32,259 bases of DNA from Verrucomicrobiota bacterium (GTDB lineage: Bacteria > Chlamydiota > Chlamydiia > Chlamydiales > 2-12-FULL-49-11), in the NCBI GenBank assembly GCA_018240105.1, contig JAFEGE010000042.1, positions 1-32,259 of the forward strand, in the 5' to 3' direction. The notes beneath the pieces were generated by a model, which saw only the letters and a list, made by a program, of their open reading frames with translations, had not been told where the DNA came from and searched no databases. Position 1 is the stretch's first letter. Every line of letters begins with the position of its first letter. Positions 15,100-23,895 of the stretch are shown here, piece after piece. A program made the translations under genes and the position numbers.

Positions 15100-16350
15100 T
15101 TACTCTTGTCTAGGATCTAAAGAAGAGACCTGAGGGGTAGTCCCCGGTAAGACTTGGTATGGCTCTTTTGTCTCTTTGTTTTGCTCGGGGAGCTTACGTT
15201 GCTTCCAGAGAGCAAAGCCGCCGAGGGCTAAAGCAAGAAAGGCACTATAGAGAAAGAGGCCAAAGGGGGTTGTTAGCTCCATAAAGATAGGGGCTAAAAG
15301 GGGGCCGATAACGCAGCCTATACCATAGATGATAAGAGCTGCACAGGTAACCGATGTGATCCCGGCAGAGGAGAAAAAATCGCAGCAGTAGGTGATACTG
15401 ATCGGATAGAGAGTAAAAGAGAAGCCACCCCAAAGAAAGAGAGAGAGTAGAAGCAAGGAAAAGGGCATTGTAGGATAGAAAAAGATAAAGAGGCTAAGAG
15501 CTGCGAGTGTCATAGCTGTAATGATGATGACCTTGCGTCTCTCCATAATGTCAGAGCAGAGGCCAATCGGCCACTGTAAGACCATCCCACCTAAAACAGT
15601 TCCTGCTAAAATTAAAGAGATATGAAACATAGAAAAGCCGCTTTCACGAGCAAAGACAGGTCCTAGGGCATAAAAGGCACTTAAAACAAGCCCGGCCACA
15701 AAATTACCAAGGAAGCCGAGAGGTACCTTTCTAAAGAGATAGAAGATATTCACATACTCTGAGGTAGAGGAGCTCGGGGCAGCCGCACGCATTAAGGTGA
15801 CTGGAACAATCGAGAGACAAGAAAATAGAGCGGTAACATTAAAGGCTGTCAGCGTTGTAAGGGAGGTGAAATTTAGGATAAATTGGCTTAAAGACTGCGC
15901 TGTATAAAGGGCTACCATGTAAAGAGAAAGAACAACGCCTTGCGTGGTTGCTGTCGATAGGAGGAGAAGCCAGCTTTCAATGACAACAAAAAGACCTGCG
16001 CAGCCAACACCTGTTAAAAAACGAAAAAAGAGCCATACAAAGGGTGAATTAAAAAATCCTTGGAGGATGATAGCAGAAGAAGTTGTCGTAGCAAATAGAG
16101 AGAAGGATCGGATGTGGCCTATCTGGCGAATGATACGCTCCATATAGAGAGCGCCGCTCATCATGCCGGCGTAGTAAGCGGAAGTTAAAGAGCCTGCGAT
16201 AAAATTGTTCCAACCCTCTGCTGTAACGCGGAGCGATATGTAAGAGTTAAAGAAGCTTACTCCTACCATAATAATGAAAAGAGAAAGAATCGGAGCAAAA
16301 ATGTTTTTAAGTATCTCTCGCATCCATCCTATGATACTGATGCGCGCCAT
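15100..16350 (-). CDS. MFS transporter
   Basis: A 416-residue protein with about 12 membrane segments in the pattern of the major facilitator superfamily, closest in feel to the YcaD-like branch. The loop 2-3 region reads GALYMERIIRQIGHIRSF and the matching second-half loop WPIGLCSDIMERRKVI, the conserved cytoplasmic gate motif. The C-terminal 30 residues are polar. The substrate cannot be inferred. The ATG at 16350 lies 22 bases inside the upstream kinase-like gene; an ATG nine codons later (16323) is an alternative. The overlap suggests coupled translation and perhaps a linked substrate. Confidence 0.9.
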   Translation of the reverse strand: MARISIIGWMREILKNIFAPILSLFIIMVGVSFFNSYISLRVTAEGWNNFIAGSLTSAYYAGMMSGALYMERIIRQIGHIRSFSLFATTTSSAIILQGFFNSPFVWLFFRFLTGVGCAGLFVVIESWLLLLSTATTQGVVLSLYMVALYTAQSLSQFILNFTSLTTLTAFNVTALFSCLSIVPVTLMRAAAPSSSTSEYVNIFYLFRKVPLGFLGNFVAGLVLSAFYALGPVFARESGFSMFHISLILAGTVLGGMVLQWPIGLCSDIMERRKVIIITAMTLAALSLFIFFYPTMPFSLLLLSLFLWGGFSFTLYPISITYCCDFFSSAGITSVTCAALIIYGIGCVIGPLLAPIFMELTTPFGLFLYSAFLALALGGFALWKQRKLPEQNKETKEPYQVLPGTTPQVSSLDPRQE

Positions 16351-17189
16351 TTGTAGAAATGAGAAAGGGCGATAGCAAAGTCTTGTTCTTTAGTTTTAGG
16401 ATTAAGAAGGCCCTGTTTTAAAAAGCGTAGGATAGTAGAGATTTGCGTGGAGGAAATGGCTAAATCTAAATGATTTAGTTCTTCCTGTGAGAGGGGCCTC
16501 AGCATCTGGTAAGCTGTAAGAAAAGTAGAAAAAAGTGCTTCCTTATTCTCTCTAAAAAAAATCGTTTTTAACACTTTAGCAATATCGAGAAGAAAGAGAT
16601 CGTAGGAGGGGTGAATAAAATTTAAGATCGAAGAGATTTTGGTTTCTTCAAACAGAACATTTTTCTGCCAAATATCGGTATGTAAAATCCCTTTTGGTAA
16701 ATGGTCAGGCCAGCTGTCATGTAAGCCTTCAACCGCCTTATGAAGAGCAAAAAACTCTTTTGGTAGCTTCTCTTTTATCTCAAGGTATTCGTTGTATAGG
16801 CTTGTTGCATAGGGGAGCGAGGGGATTTTGTAAGGAGAAGTTTCGCTGATTTTATGAAAGGTGCCAAGAAAAAAGCCGACCTCTTCTAGATCTTTTTCTT
16901 GCCAAGTCGTGTGCACTTTACCCTCTGCATAGTGAGTTATAAAAGAGAGGCGCCCCTCTAATGGCCCTACAAACAAAAGAGGTGGAAAGGGACAGCCTTT
17001 TTCGACAAAATAGCCATAAGAAAGAGCCCAGCTTCGAGCCGTCTCCTCTTTATAAGGATCAGAAAGATGGGTAAGGACGTACTTGCCTTTTTTTGTTAAA
17101 AGTAAGTAGCTGCTATTTTCTTTTGTATAAGAGAGTAGCTTGATTTTATGGGCAGCGGGAATAGCACATTTTTCTAAGATTTCTTGCAT
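16329..17189 (-). CDS. APH/ThrB-fold kinase-like protein with altered metal-binding residue
   Basis: 286 residues of the aminoglycoside phosphotransferase/homoserine kinase type II fold. The catalytic loop HTDIWQKN (His170, Asp172, Asn177) is present, and LPKGILHTDIWQKNVLF resembles ThrB. The motif that normally reads IIDF, whose Asp binds Mg-ATP, reads ILNF here: Asn190 replaces Asp. Activity may be lost or altered. A good ribosome binding site (GAGGTG) precedes the ATG. It overlaps the following MFS gene by 22 bases. Homoserine kinase is one possibility, but no threonine-pathway neighbours are present, so I do not assign thrB. Confidence 0.8.
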   Translation of the reverse strand: MQEILEKCAIPAAHKIKLLSYTKENSSYLLLTKKGKYVLTHLSDPYKEETARSWALSYGYFVEKGCPFPPLLFVGPLEGRLSFITHYAEGKVHTTWQEKDLEEVGFFLGTFHKISETSPYKIPSLPYATSLYNEYLEIKEKLPKEFFALHKAVEGLHDSWPDHLPKGILHTDIWQKNVLFEETKISSILNFIHPSYDLFLLDIAKVLKTIFFRENKEALFSTFLTAYQMLRPLSQEELNHLDLAISSTQISTILRFLKQGLLNPKTKEQDFAIALSHFYKWRASVS

Positions 17190-17238
17190 CTACACCTCAC
17201 ATACAAAATTTTTTTTATTTGGTAAATATTTAAAAAAA

Positions 17239-17694
17239 ATGTATGAGAAAGTTATGGCTTGGATTTCTACTTTATTAACTATCATTCCACTTATTTATAC
17301 CTCTGTTGAGGTGCAAAAGATTTCAGGATTATGGGAAGCAGATGTCGCAAGACCGCCCCCTGAAGTCGAAATGGGCTCGGCAAGAATGGAGAAAACTCTT
17401 CAGGAAGTATCGGGAGATGGCTCTAAACTCACTATGGTTGATGGTACGACATGGGAAATTGCTCTTGAAGATCGTAGTGTTGCAAGCGGTTGGATTGCGG
17501 GAGCAGCACCTGTTGTCATTGAATCGAGTGGTAACGCTATCTACCCTTACACGATTACAAACAAATGGACAAAAAGCGCTGTCCATGCAAGGCCTTGGCA
17601 ACCACCCTCACAAAATAGAGGCGCCTATCCAAACAATACGGCACCTACAAATAAGCCTATGAGTCCAAACAATCCTAAAAATCCTTCGTACTAA
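17239..17694 (+). CDS. Hypothetical exported protein
   Basis: About 151 residues, family not recognised. A hydrophobic N-terminal segment (MAWISTLLTIIPLIYTSVEV) looks like a signal peptide or anchor. The middle, GDGSKLTMVDGTTWEIALED and ASGWIAGAAPVVIE, suggests a small beta domain, and the last 35 residues are rich in Pro and Asn. The start is ATG 17239, or ATG 17254, which leaves the signal peptide intact. The open frame continues upstream, but into the divergent kinase-like gene. It precedes the transglutaminase-like gene by 14 bases and is probably co-transcribed with it. Confidence 0.65.
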   Translation: MYEKVMAWISTLLTIIPLIYTSVEVQKISGLWEADVARPPPEVEMGSARMEKTLQEVSGDGSKLTMVDGTTWEIALEDRSVASGWIAGAAPVVIESSGNAIYPYTITNKWTKSAVHARPWQPPSQNRGAYPNNTAPTNKPMSPNNPKNPSY

Positions 17695-17708
17695 AAAAGA
17701 AAAAGATT

Positions 17709-19256
17709 ATGATGAGCCGTATGCGATACGCTCTTTGCCTTTTGCTTTCTACTGGACCGCTCTTAGCGACAACGCCTTATGAGCAAAAAGTCTCCGTTTT
17801 ATATGACACAATAGATCCCAATTCTTTAACAGCCCTTTTAGCGTTCTATCATCTCTACGGAGAGAGCGATCCCGGTAAAAAAGCCTTTATCCGAGCCTTA
17901 GAACTGATCAATCGCCATAGAAAAGTCCCTCTCATTATGGGTGCAGAGTTACCTCAGCTATCTTTGGATATAGAGAGTATCATTGCTCTTGTAGTCAAAG
18001 GACCAAACGAAGAGGCGCCTCTTTTAAGTGAAAGAGACAGCCAAATATGCGATAGGATTGCAAGCCACCTTTTAAATCGCTCTTTAAAGGGGTATCAAGT
18101 CTGGTCTAAAGAGGGGCTTTTAGCTTTAGAGCCTGAAGAGCTTGATCTTGCTCGCGGTATTTTACTCCACCAATTTGGTGACAATGATAAGGGTAAAATC
18201 CGCTCTTACGAGGCCATTTTAGATATTATGGCTCTACAAATTTTAGCAAAGCTTCCGAAGGGGGCAGATGCTTTAGCGAAGCTTGAGGCGATCAATGATT
18301 TTATCTTTCATGAGATGCGTTATCGCTTTCCTCCTCATTCGTTATGGGCTAAAGATGTCGATGTTTATACCTTTCTACCGTCCATTTTAGATAGTAGACA
18401 CGGGGTTTGCTTGGGGGTGTCTATCCTTTATTTGAGCTTAGCGCAAAGGCTTGGGCTTCCTCTTGAGATTATTACCCCTCCTGGCCACATCTACCTTTCC
18501 TATGTTGATAAAGAGAGAGTTATCAATATTGAAACAACGGCGCGAGGCATCGATGTGCCATCAGAAAATTACTTAAGTATCAATACGTTAAAGCTTCAAA
18601 AGCGCACGATAAAAGAAGTGATAGGGCTCCATTTTATGAACGCTGCCGCGACAGCATGGCATAAAAAAAACCACAAAAACGCTATCGAGCTCTACCAAGA
18701 AGCTATGCAATATTTACCAAAAGATCCTCTTTTAGCAAGCTTCCTTGGTTATAATCTCCTTTTCTTTGGCGATGAAAAAGAGGCGAAGAAGTACCTTACC
18801 TACGCAAAAGATCATCCGCTAGAAGAGATGGTTTATCCTGATACAACGATTGCCGATTACTTGGCTGGAAAGATCGATAAAGAAGGGATTCTCGTTATGT
18901 ATCAGCATGTTGATGAAACGCGTGAATCTATTTATACAAAGCAAAATGCCCTTAAGAAAATTTTAGACAGCTATCCTGAATTTCGAGAAGGTATCTTTCA
19001 TTTAGCGGTAACTTATTTACAGTTAGGACGAAGCAGGGAAGCTATGCCTCTTTTAGAGAGGTATCATGCTCTTGATGCACACAATCCAGTCGTAGAATAC
19101 TATCTAGCCATAGTTGCTAAAGAGCGGTTAGAGTTTACAAAAGCCTATGAGCACCTTCGCCTAGCAGAGGCTCTTATGAAGAGTAAGGGGCACACATCTA
19201 GGGCTTTAGAAGAACTACAAAGATCTCTAAGAAAGGAAGCGTTGCCTTTAAACTAA
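17709..19256 (+). CDS. Exported transglutaminase-like protein with TPR repeats
   Basis: 515 residues. A signal peptide (MRYALCLLLSTGPLLAT) is followed by a helical region, then a transglutaminase-core-2 (SirB1-like) domain: Cys234 in RHGVCLGVSILYLSLAQRLG and His260 in PPGHIYLSYV. From about residue 300 there are TPR-like helix pairs (AWHKKNHKNAIELYQEAMQY, then FHLAVTYLQLGRSREAMPLL). The third catalytic residue appears as Glu in NIETT where the family often has Asp. The role is unknown; a cell-envelope protease-like or scaffolding role is inference. A 7-bp hairpin overlaps the stop codon (19252-19270), but it lacks a T tract. Confidence 0.82.
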   Translation: MMSRMRYALCLLLSTGPLLATTPYEQKVSVLYDTIDPNSLTALLAFYHLYGESDPGKKAFIRALELINRHRKVPLIMGAELPQLSLDIESIIALVVKGPNEEAPLLSERDSQICDRIASHLLNRSLKGYQVWSKEGLLALEPEELDLARGILLHQFGDNDKGKIRSYEAILDIMALQILAKLPKGADALAKLEAINDFIFHEMRYRFPPHSLWAKDVDVYTFLPSILDSRHGVCLGVSILYLSLAQRLGLPLEIITPPGHIYLSYVDKERVINIETTARGIDVPSENYLSINTLKLQKRTIKEVIGLHFMNAAATAWHKKNHKNAIELYQEAMQYLPKDPLLASFLGYNLLFFGDEKEAKKYLTYAKDHPLEEMVYPDTTIADYLAGKIDKEGILVMYQHVDETRESIYTKQNALKKILDSYPEFREGIFHLAVTYLQLGRSREAMPLLERYHALDAHNPVVEYYLAIVAKERLEFTKAYEHLRLAEALMKSKGHTSRALEELQRSLRKEALPLN

Positions 19257-19296
19257 AGTTTAGCTTTAGTGCAGTATAGGAACACGTTCTAATTGA

Positions 19297-21126
19297 ATGG
19301 GAAAAAATAAAACCCTTACATCTTTTGTCTTTCGATTTCTTAGACCGCACAAGTTTGCCTATACAATTCTTTTGCTGTGCACTTTTTCTCTAGCCTTAGA
19401 TAACACAGTCTGGCCTTACATCTTACGCGTTGTTGTCGATATTTTGGATAACTTTGATCTCAAACGAGGTGAGGCTCTTAGCGCTTTAAAAGTCCCCCTA
19501 TTAGCAGGGGTTCTTCTTTGGCTCCTTATCGATCTTGGCTTTCGTCTCCAAGGGTTTCTAATCGCCTACATGATTCCTAAGTTAGAAGCCAATATTCGTG
19601 TGACGCTTTTTGAAGAAGTGCTTACCCATTCGCCTAAATACTTTAGTGAGCAGCTACCTGGAAAGCTTGCTAACAAAATATCAGATATGACAACGCACAT
19701 CTCCTTAGCTTTAAGGCAGATTCTTACTGTAATGATCCCGGTTACTATCGGCTGTATCTTTGCGATCAGCTTCTTTTTTGCGGTCCAGCCTATATTCGCA
19801 CTTCTTTTAGCAGCGGTCTTTCTTGTCTACTTTCTCATTATCTATCTTGGATCGATAAGAGCTGTCGAAAAAGAAAGAAGACGAGGGGAGCTTCGCTCGA
19901 GTCTTTTAGGTAAAATGGTTGATAGTTTTATCAATAGTTATGCCGTAAACCTATTCTTCCGCTTTTCGTATGAAAAAGGGCGCATGATGCATTTGCAGCG
20001 CGAAGAGGAGGAAAAAAATAGAGAAGTAAAAAAATATGTCGAATTAGTCCGTGTTTTTGCAGGCATCTCTGTTTTTTTAGGCTCGGTTTTTGGCGTCTTT
20101 GGCTATATGTTTCACCTTTGGTTTGCAAACCGCCTTACAACGGGAGAAGTTGTACAGATCTTTTCTACCACATGGGCCGTTGTGACGATGATATGGTATG
20201 CGGGGGGAGAAGTCCCGGCGCTTATACAGTCGGTAGGTATTAGCCGCCAAGCGCTCTCTCTTTTAGATGCTCCTAAAGATGTTGTAGATAAGGAGGGGGC
20301 GAAAGCTCTTGTTGTCACAAAGGGCGATATCGCTTTTGAAAATGTGACCTTCCACTACGGACAAAAAAGGCTCTTCCAAAACAAGTGTGTTCATATCAAA
20401 GGTGGGGAAAAAGTTGGCCTTATCGGTTATTCTGGTGTCGGTAAATCTACCTTTGTAAACCTTATCCTACGTTTTTATGAACTAGAGAAGGGGCGCATCT
20501 TGATCGATGGGCAAGATATCTCTCTTATGACTTTTGAATCTCTTCGTAGCCAGATCGCTCTTATTCCTCAAGACCCGCTTCTCTTTCAAAGAACACTTGC
20601 AGAAAACATCGCCTATGGGCGTGTGAACGCAACACGGGAAGAGATTATGGAAGCGGCAAAACTTGCGCACTGCACAGAGTTTATAAAAAAGCTGCCTCAA
20701 GGATTTGATACACTACTTGGCGAGAATGGCACACAGCTCTCAGGTGGTGAGCGCCAGCGTATCGCCATCGCTAGAGCTATCTTGGCTAATGCTCCTGTTC
20801 TTTTACTAGATGAGGCAACCTCTGCTCTCGATGCCATCACAGAAAAGTACATTCAAAATAGCCTTAGCAAGTTGATGCAGGGGAAAACAACGATTGCAAT
20901 CGCCCACCGCCTCTCGACTCTGAGTAAAATGGATCGTCTTTTGGTCTTTGACCAAGGAAAGATTGTGGAATCAGGCTCGCACGATGAGCTTCTTAATTTA
21001 CAAGGTCAATACGCCCGTATGTGGAGTATGCAGCAGGGCGGTTTCCTGCCAGAGGGGCCTCTCAAAAAAGCGCCCGTAGAGCAACCACCGGTTCTCCTGC
21101 CGCCACTCTTGCCTAAGACGATTTAG
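19297..21126 (+). CDS. ABC exporter, fused membrane and ATPase domains
   Basis: 609 residues with an N-terminal six-helix membrane domain (residues about 20-310) and a C-terminal ATPase. ATPase motifs are complete: Walker A GYSGVGKST from Gly377, signature LSGGERQRIAIARA, Walker B VLLLDEATSALD, and the H-loop AIAHRLST. The layout is that of MsbA/multidrug half-transporters, which act as dimers on lipids, drugs or peptides. The substrate is not inferable. The C-terminal 25 residues are Pro-rich. The start ATG has a poor ribosome binding site. The 3' end overlaps the minus-strand gene by 4 bases. Confidence 0.93.
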   Translation: MGKNKTLTSFVFRFLRPHKFAYTILLLCTFSLALDNTVWPYILRVVVDILDNFDLKRGEALSALKVPLLAGVLLWLLIDLGFRLQGFLIAYMIPKLEANIRVTLFEEVLTHSPKYFSEQLPGKLANKISDMTTHISLALRQILTVMIPVTIGCIFAISFFFAVQPIFALLLAAVFLVYFLIIYLGSIRAVEKERRRGELRSSLLGKMVDSFINSYAVNLFFRFSYEKGRMMHLQREEEEKNREVKKYVELVRVFAGISVFLGSVFGVFGYMFHLWFANRLTTGEVVQIFSTTWAVVTMIWYAGGEVPALIQSVGISRQALSLLDAPKDVVDKEGAKALVVTKGDIAFENVTFHYGQKRLFQNKCVHIKGGEKVGLIGYSGVGKSTFVNLILRFYELEKGRILIDGQDISLMTFESLRSQIALIPQDPLLFQRTLAENIAYGRVNATREEIMEAAKLAHCTEFIKKLPQGFDTLLGENGTQLSGGERQRIAIARAILANAPVLLLDEATSALDAITEKYIQNSLSKLMQGKTTIAIAHRLSTLSKMDRLLVFDQGKIVESGSHDELLNLQGQYARMWSMQQGGFLPEGPLKKAPVEQPPVLLPPLLPKTI

Positions 21127-21398
21127 GTAAGTAAGCCGACAAGGCCTCTATATAGAAAAAAAAGAGCTAGAATAGATAGAAGAGCCCACTTCTCTCTTTG
21201 AAAAAAGATCTTCCCAAAGCACCAGAGCGCAACAAAGCAGGAAAAGAGTGGCAGTGTAAGTGGGTAATCCCAAAAGGCGATTACGATAGGAGCTGAAATT
21301 AGAGCGGCAAGAGTTTCTATCTTTGTCTCAAGAGACCACCATTTTTTCCATTTTTCTTTATTTACAGATTTTTGTTCTATTTCCAAAATTGCCACCAA
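21123..21398 (-). CDS. Small hypothetical membrane protein
   Basis: 91 residues, starting at TTG 21398 or GTG 21395. A basic Trp-rich N terminus (KEKWKKWWSLETKIETLAAL) is followed by two or three hydrophobic segments (SAPIVIAFWDYPLTLPLFSC, WALLSILALFFLYRGLVGLL). It overlaps the upstream gene by 22 bases, which suggests coupled translation, and overlaps the ABC transporter tail to tail by 4 bases. The family is not recognised. The hydrophobic pattern and gene fit make it likely real. Confidence 0.6.
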   Translation of the reverse strand: MVAILEIEQKSVNKEKWKKWWSLETKIETLAALISAPIVIAFWDYPLTLPLFSCFVALWCFGKIFFQREKWALLSILALFFLYRGLVGLLT

Positions 21399-22117
21399 GA
21401 ATGTGAATTGTCTTTTTCATCATTATTGTTTTTAAGATGCTCTAAATTATTTAGATGGCTTTCTAATTCCACAGCTTCATTATATTTACGACAGGCTTCT
21501 TTCAAATCTTTAGTTGCAAAATAGATACTGCCAGCAGCCGGAAATACTTGCTCGCTGGCAGCAGATAATCCAGCGCCAAGCGCTTCCATACCTGAGCGTA
21601 TTAGAGCATCTTTTGCTTCGTTCTTAAGATCGGATATTTCTGCTTGCATAGCTTGAATTTCTTCATCAAGAGAACGGGATTGATTACAGCAGCAGCAAGA
21701 ACAACCGTTTTTTAGACATGATGCTAAATAATATTGGTCGTCTAAAAAATAATACTCTTTGGATAGAAGGTTGTGTTCTGACTCTAAAATATTAGTCCAA
21801 AGAGCAAATGCTTTTTCTAGGGACTGGAGTGGCTCTATTTCATCTAAAAGAGATTCCGTTTCATCAGCAAGTTGTTCAGAAATTTTGGCTAAAAACCGGG
21901 TTTGATTTTCTTTCTTAGAAATCCAAATAGCATACTCCTGCTTAATCTCTTCCTCAGGTTTATCATAAGAAAAAAAACCAATTTCATCAAAAAACACCTT
22001 AACTTGCATTGATAAATTTGTAAGAGATGTTTCCTTTTGTTTAAAAAGATCTGCTGGATATTCCGATGTAAATCCATATACAGTTAATACTAAAGCGGCG
22101 CCACAGAATAGTTTCAT
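21377..22117 (-). CDS. Hypothetical exported protein with a cysteine cluster
   Basis: 246 residues, family not recognised. A short signal peptide (KLFCGAALVLTVYGFTS) is followed by a helical acidic region, then a tight cysteine cluster, CLKNGCSCCCCNQ (Cys134, 139, 141-144), then a coiled-coil-like segment (SLDEEIQAMQAEISDLKNEA). The C terminus is polar and ends in WWQFWK. The cluster could bind metal or form disulfides if exported. An AAAGG ribosome binding site and a plausible sigma-70-type promoter lie upstream. Confidence 0.7.
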   Translation of the reverse strand: MKLFCGAALVLTVYGFTSEYPADLFKQKETSLTNLSMQVKVFFDEIGFFSYDKPEEEIKQEYAIWISKKENQTRFLAKISEQLADETESLLDEIEPLQSLEKAFALWTNILESEHNLLSKEYYFLDDQYYLASCLKNGCSCCCCNQSRSLDEEIQAMQAEISDLKNEAKDALIRSGMEALGAGLSAASEQVFPAAGSIYFATKDLKEACRKYNEAVELESHLNNLEHLKNNNDEKDNSHSWWQFWK

Positions 22118-22142
22118 GAATTAACCTTTTATAGTCCTACTA

Positions 22143-22171
22143 ATTTATAGGTAACATTGGTTTTAAGTCAA
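22143..22171 (-). promoter_or_regulatory. Sigma-70-type promoter for the cysteine-cluster gene
   Basis: On the minus strand, TTGACT (22166-22171) is separated by 16 bases from TATAAA (22144-22149), or by 17 from ATAAAT. The -10 lies about 26 bases before the ATG at 22117, leaving a short leader with an AAAGG ribosome binding site. Agreement with the consensus is good; activity is untested. Confidence 0.5.
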
Positions 22172-22217
22172 AATATTCTATGATGGAAATTTTTATAGAT
22201 GAATCAATAGCTAAATT

Positions 22218-23783
22218 CTAGAGAGGAAGAAGCGCTTTCATGGCCATCTTTAAAGAGTGGTGGTGGGTTAGCTCTTTTATGGTGGGGCGCATGCGATAGC
22301 ACCAATTTGTTGTGCTGATCGTGCCGGGCACATTGATGCGCTCGTGTTCAGGGTTTTTATGGACAAGGTCGGGGAAGAGTGCGAGATACTCTAAGAGAAG
22401 ATTGATGTGAAAGAGCGAGCCCGAGTGGTGGCTATCTTCCAATATTTGAAAGCGGATGTCGGAGGTGAGGGTGCTTTGGTAACGAATGCCGCGCGAGAGG
22501 GCAAAGAGCTCTGCTTCGTTTGGAAAATGTTGCCACCATAGGGAGAGTGTTTCAGAATCGTGGGTGGAGACGGAGGTAAGGCTTAAGGGAGAGAACTCTT
22601 TTCCAGAGGTATAAAAGGGCTCTTTTTTTTCCCAACGTGGGATCTTTGTCCCAGGGATACCAAGCTTTTCTAAAGAGGCTCGAATCTCCGGCATAGCAAT
22701 GCCAAGGCCAAGATCTTCTCCGATAGGAAGCATAGGAAGGGTCTCACAAAGATTGGTTAGAATCGTCTCACCTTGCAGGAGCATCTCCTCTTCTACAGCA
22801 GGGATGTAGAGACCATCTTCTTGCCCCCCACTTCTTGGTAGAGCCCAAATGCGAAAAAATCCAATGATGTGATCGATTCGAAAGATATCATAAAGCTCCG
22901 AGGCTACTTTAAGGCGATCCTTCCAAAAGCGGTAGCCATTTTCTTGAATCACATCCCACTTGTAAGTAGGAAAGCCCCATCTTTGGCCAAGAGGAGCAAA
23001 CATATCGGGAGGCGCCCCTGCCTCAAAAGAGAGATCAAACTCTTGAGGGTGGTGCCAAACATCAGCGCTCTCAGGACTTAGTAAAATGGGAAGATCGCCT
23101 TTTAAGAAGACACAGGCTTCTATGGCAGCCCGTTTTACTTTTGCAAATTGCTGAAAGCAAAGATATTGTAAGAATATATGAAAATTTAGCTCCTCTAAAG
23201 CAGCCGTATTTTCTTTGAAGGAGGGCGGCCAGAGGTGCCACGGTTGATAAAAAGATCTATCTTTACAGACTTTAAAGAGGGCATAAGAGGAGAGCCACCT
23301 CTCTTTTTGGATAAACTCTTGGTAGCTAGCCTCTTCTTTGAGTTTAGCAAAGGTCGCGAGGTAGTACTCTTTTAAAAAATCCATTTTGGAGACAAGGACT
23401 AAGGAAAAGGGAATAGAGGGGTAGTCATTAAGCTTACGTAGAGAGAGGAGTCTTTTTTCAAGATGTTTATGTTTAGATAGATGCGGTAAATCCCAGAGGG
23501 AGAGATAGATGGGGTGTAAAGCCAAAGAAGAGAGGCCGTTGTAAGGGCTTGCCTCAAGTCCTGTATCATTTATAGGCAAAAGCTGGATGACATCAAAGCC
23601 TATCTCTTTACACCAGGCAATCAAAGGGATAAGATCTAAAAACTCCCCAATCCCAGAGCCTTCCTGTGTCCGTAAGCTAAAGAGGGGGACATTAATGCCG
23701 TGATGGTGTCTAAAGCCGATGCGATCCCAAGCAAGTTTTGTTGGAAAGGTAGTTATCTGAGGTGGCAAAGCCGGAACTATCAT
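22218..23783 (-). CDS. malQ: 4-alpha-glucanotransferase (amylomaltase)
   Basis: GH77 enzyme that transfers glucan chains in glycogen/maltodextrin metabolism. The 521-residue protein has the catalytic nucleophile Asp304 in FRIDHIIGFFRIW, the acid/base Glu in IGEDLG, and the third carboxylate in VSTHDSETLSLWW. The substrate loop QRWGFPTYKWD is also present. Chlamydiae store glycogen and use MalQ in its turnover. In C. trachomatis malQ lies beside the copN chaperone gene, and it keeps that neighbourhood here although the intervening pair is flipped. It is divergent from copN across a 112-base gap. Confidence 0.95.
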   Translation of the reverse strand: MIVPALPPQITTFPTKLAWDRIGFRHHHGINVPLFSLRTQEGSGIGEFLDLIPLIAWCKEIGFDVIQLLPINDTGLEASPYNGLSSLALHPIYLSLWDLPHLSKHKHLEKRLLSLRKLNDYPSIPFSLVLVSKMDFLKEYYLATFAKLKEEASYQEFIQKERWLSSYALFKVCKDRSFYQPWHLWPPSFKENTAALEELNFHIFLQYLCFQQFAKVKRAAIEACVFLKGDLPILLSPESADVWHHPQEFDLSFEAGAPPDMFAPLGQRWGFPTYKWDVIQENGYRFWKDRLKVASELYDIFRIDHIIGFFRIWALPRSGGQEDGLYIPAVEEEMLLQGETILTNLCETLPMLPIGEDLGLGIAMPEIRASLEKLGIPGTKIPRWEKKEPFYTSGKEFSPLSLTSVSTHDSETLSLWWQHFPNEAELFALSRGIRYQSTLTSDIRFQILEDSHHSGSLFHINLLLEYLALFPDLVHKNPEHERINVPGTISTTNWCYRMRPTIKELTHHHSLKMAMKALLPL

Positions 23784-23895
23784 AGTTCTTACATAAGCAT
23801 TGATAATAAAAAACTCAAATAATACCGCTTATAAAGTTCTTATTGAGGTTAAAGCTTAGTTTCAAGCATCCTCTAAGGTATGGAGGGAGAGGAAG

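Noticed and set aside
19252..19270. Terminator after the transglutaminase-like gene (ACTAAAG/CTTTAGT)
   Set aside because: The 7-bp A/T-rich stem overlaps the stop codon and has no T tract; the ABC gene follows on the same strand.
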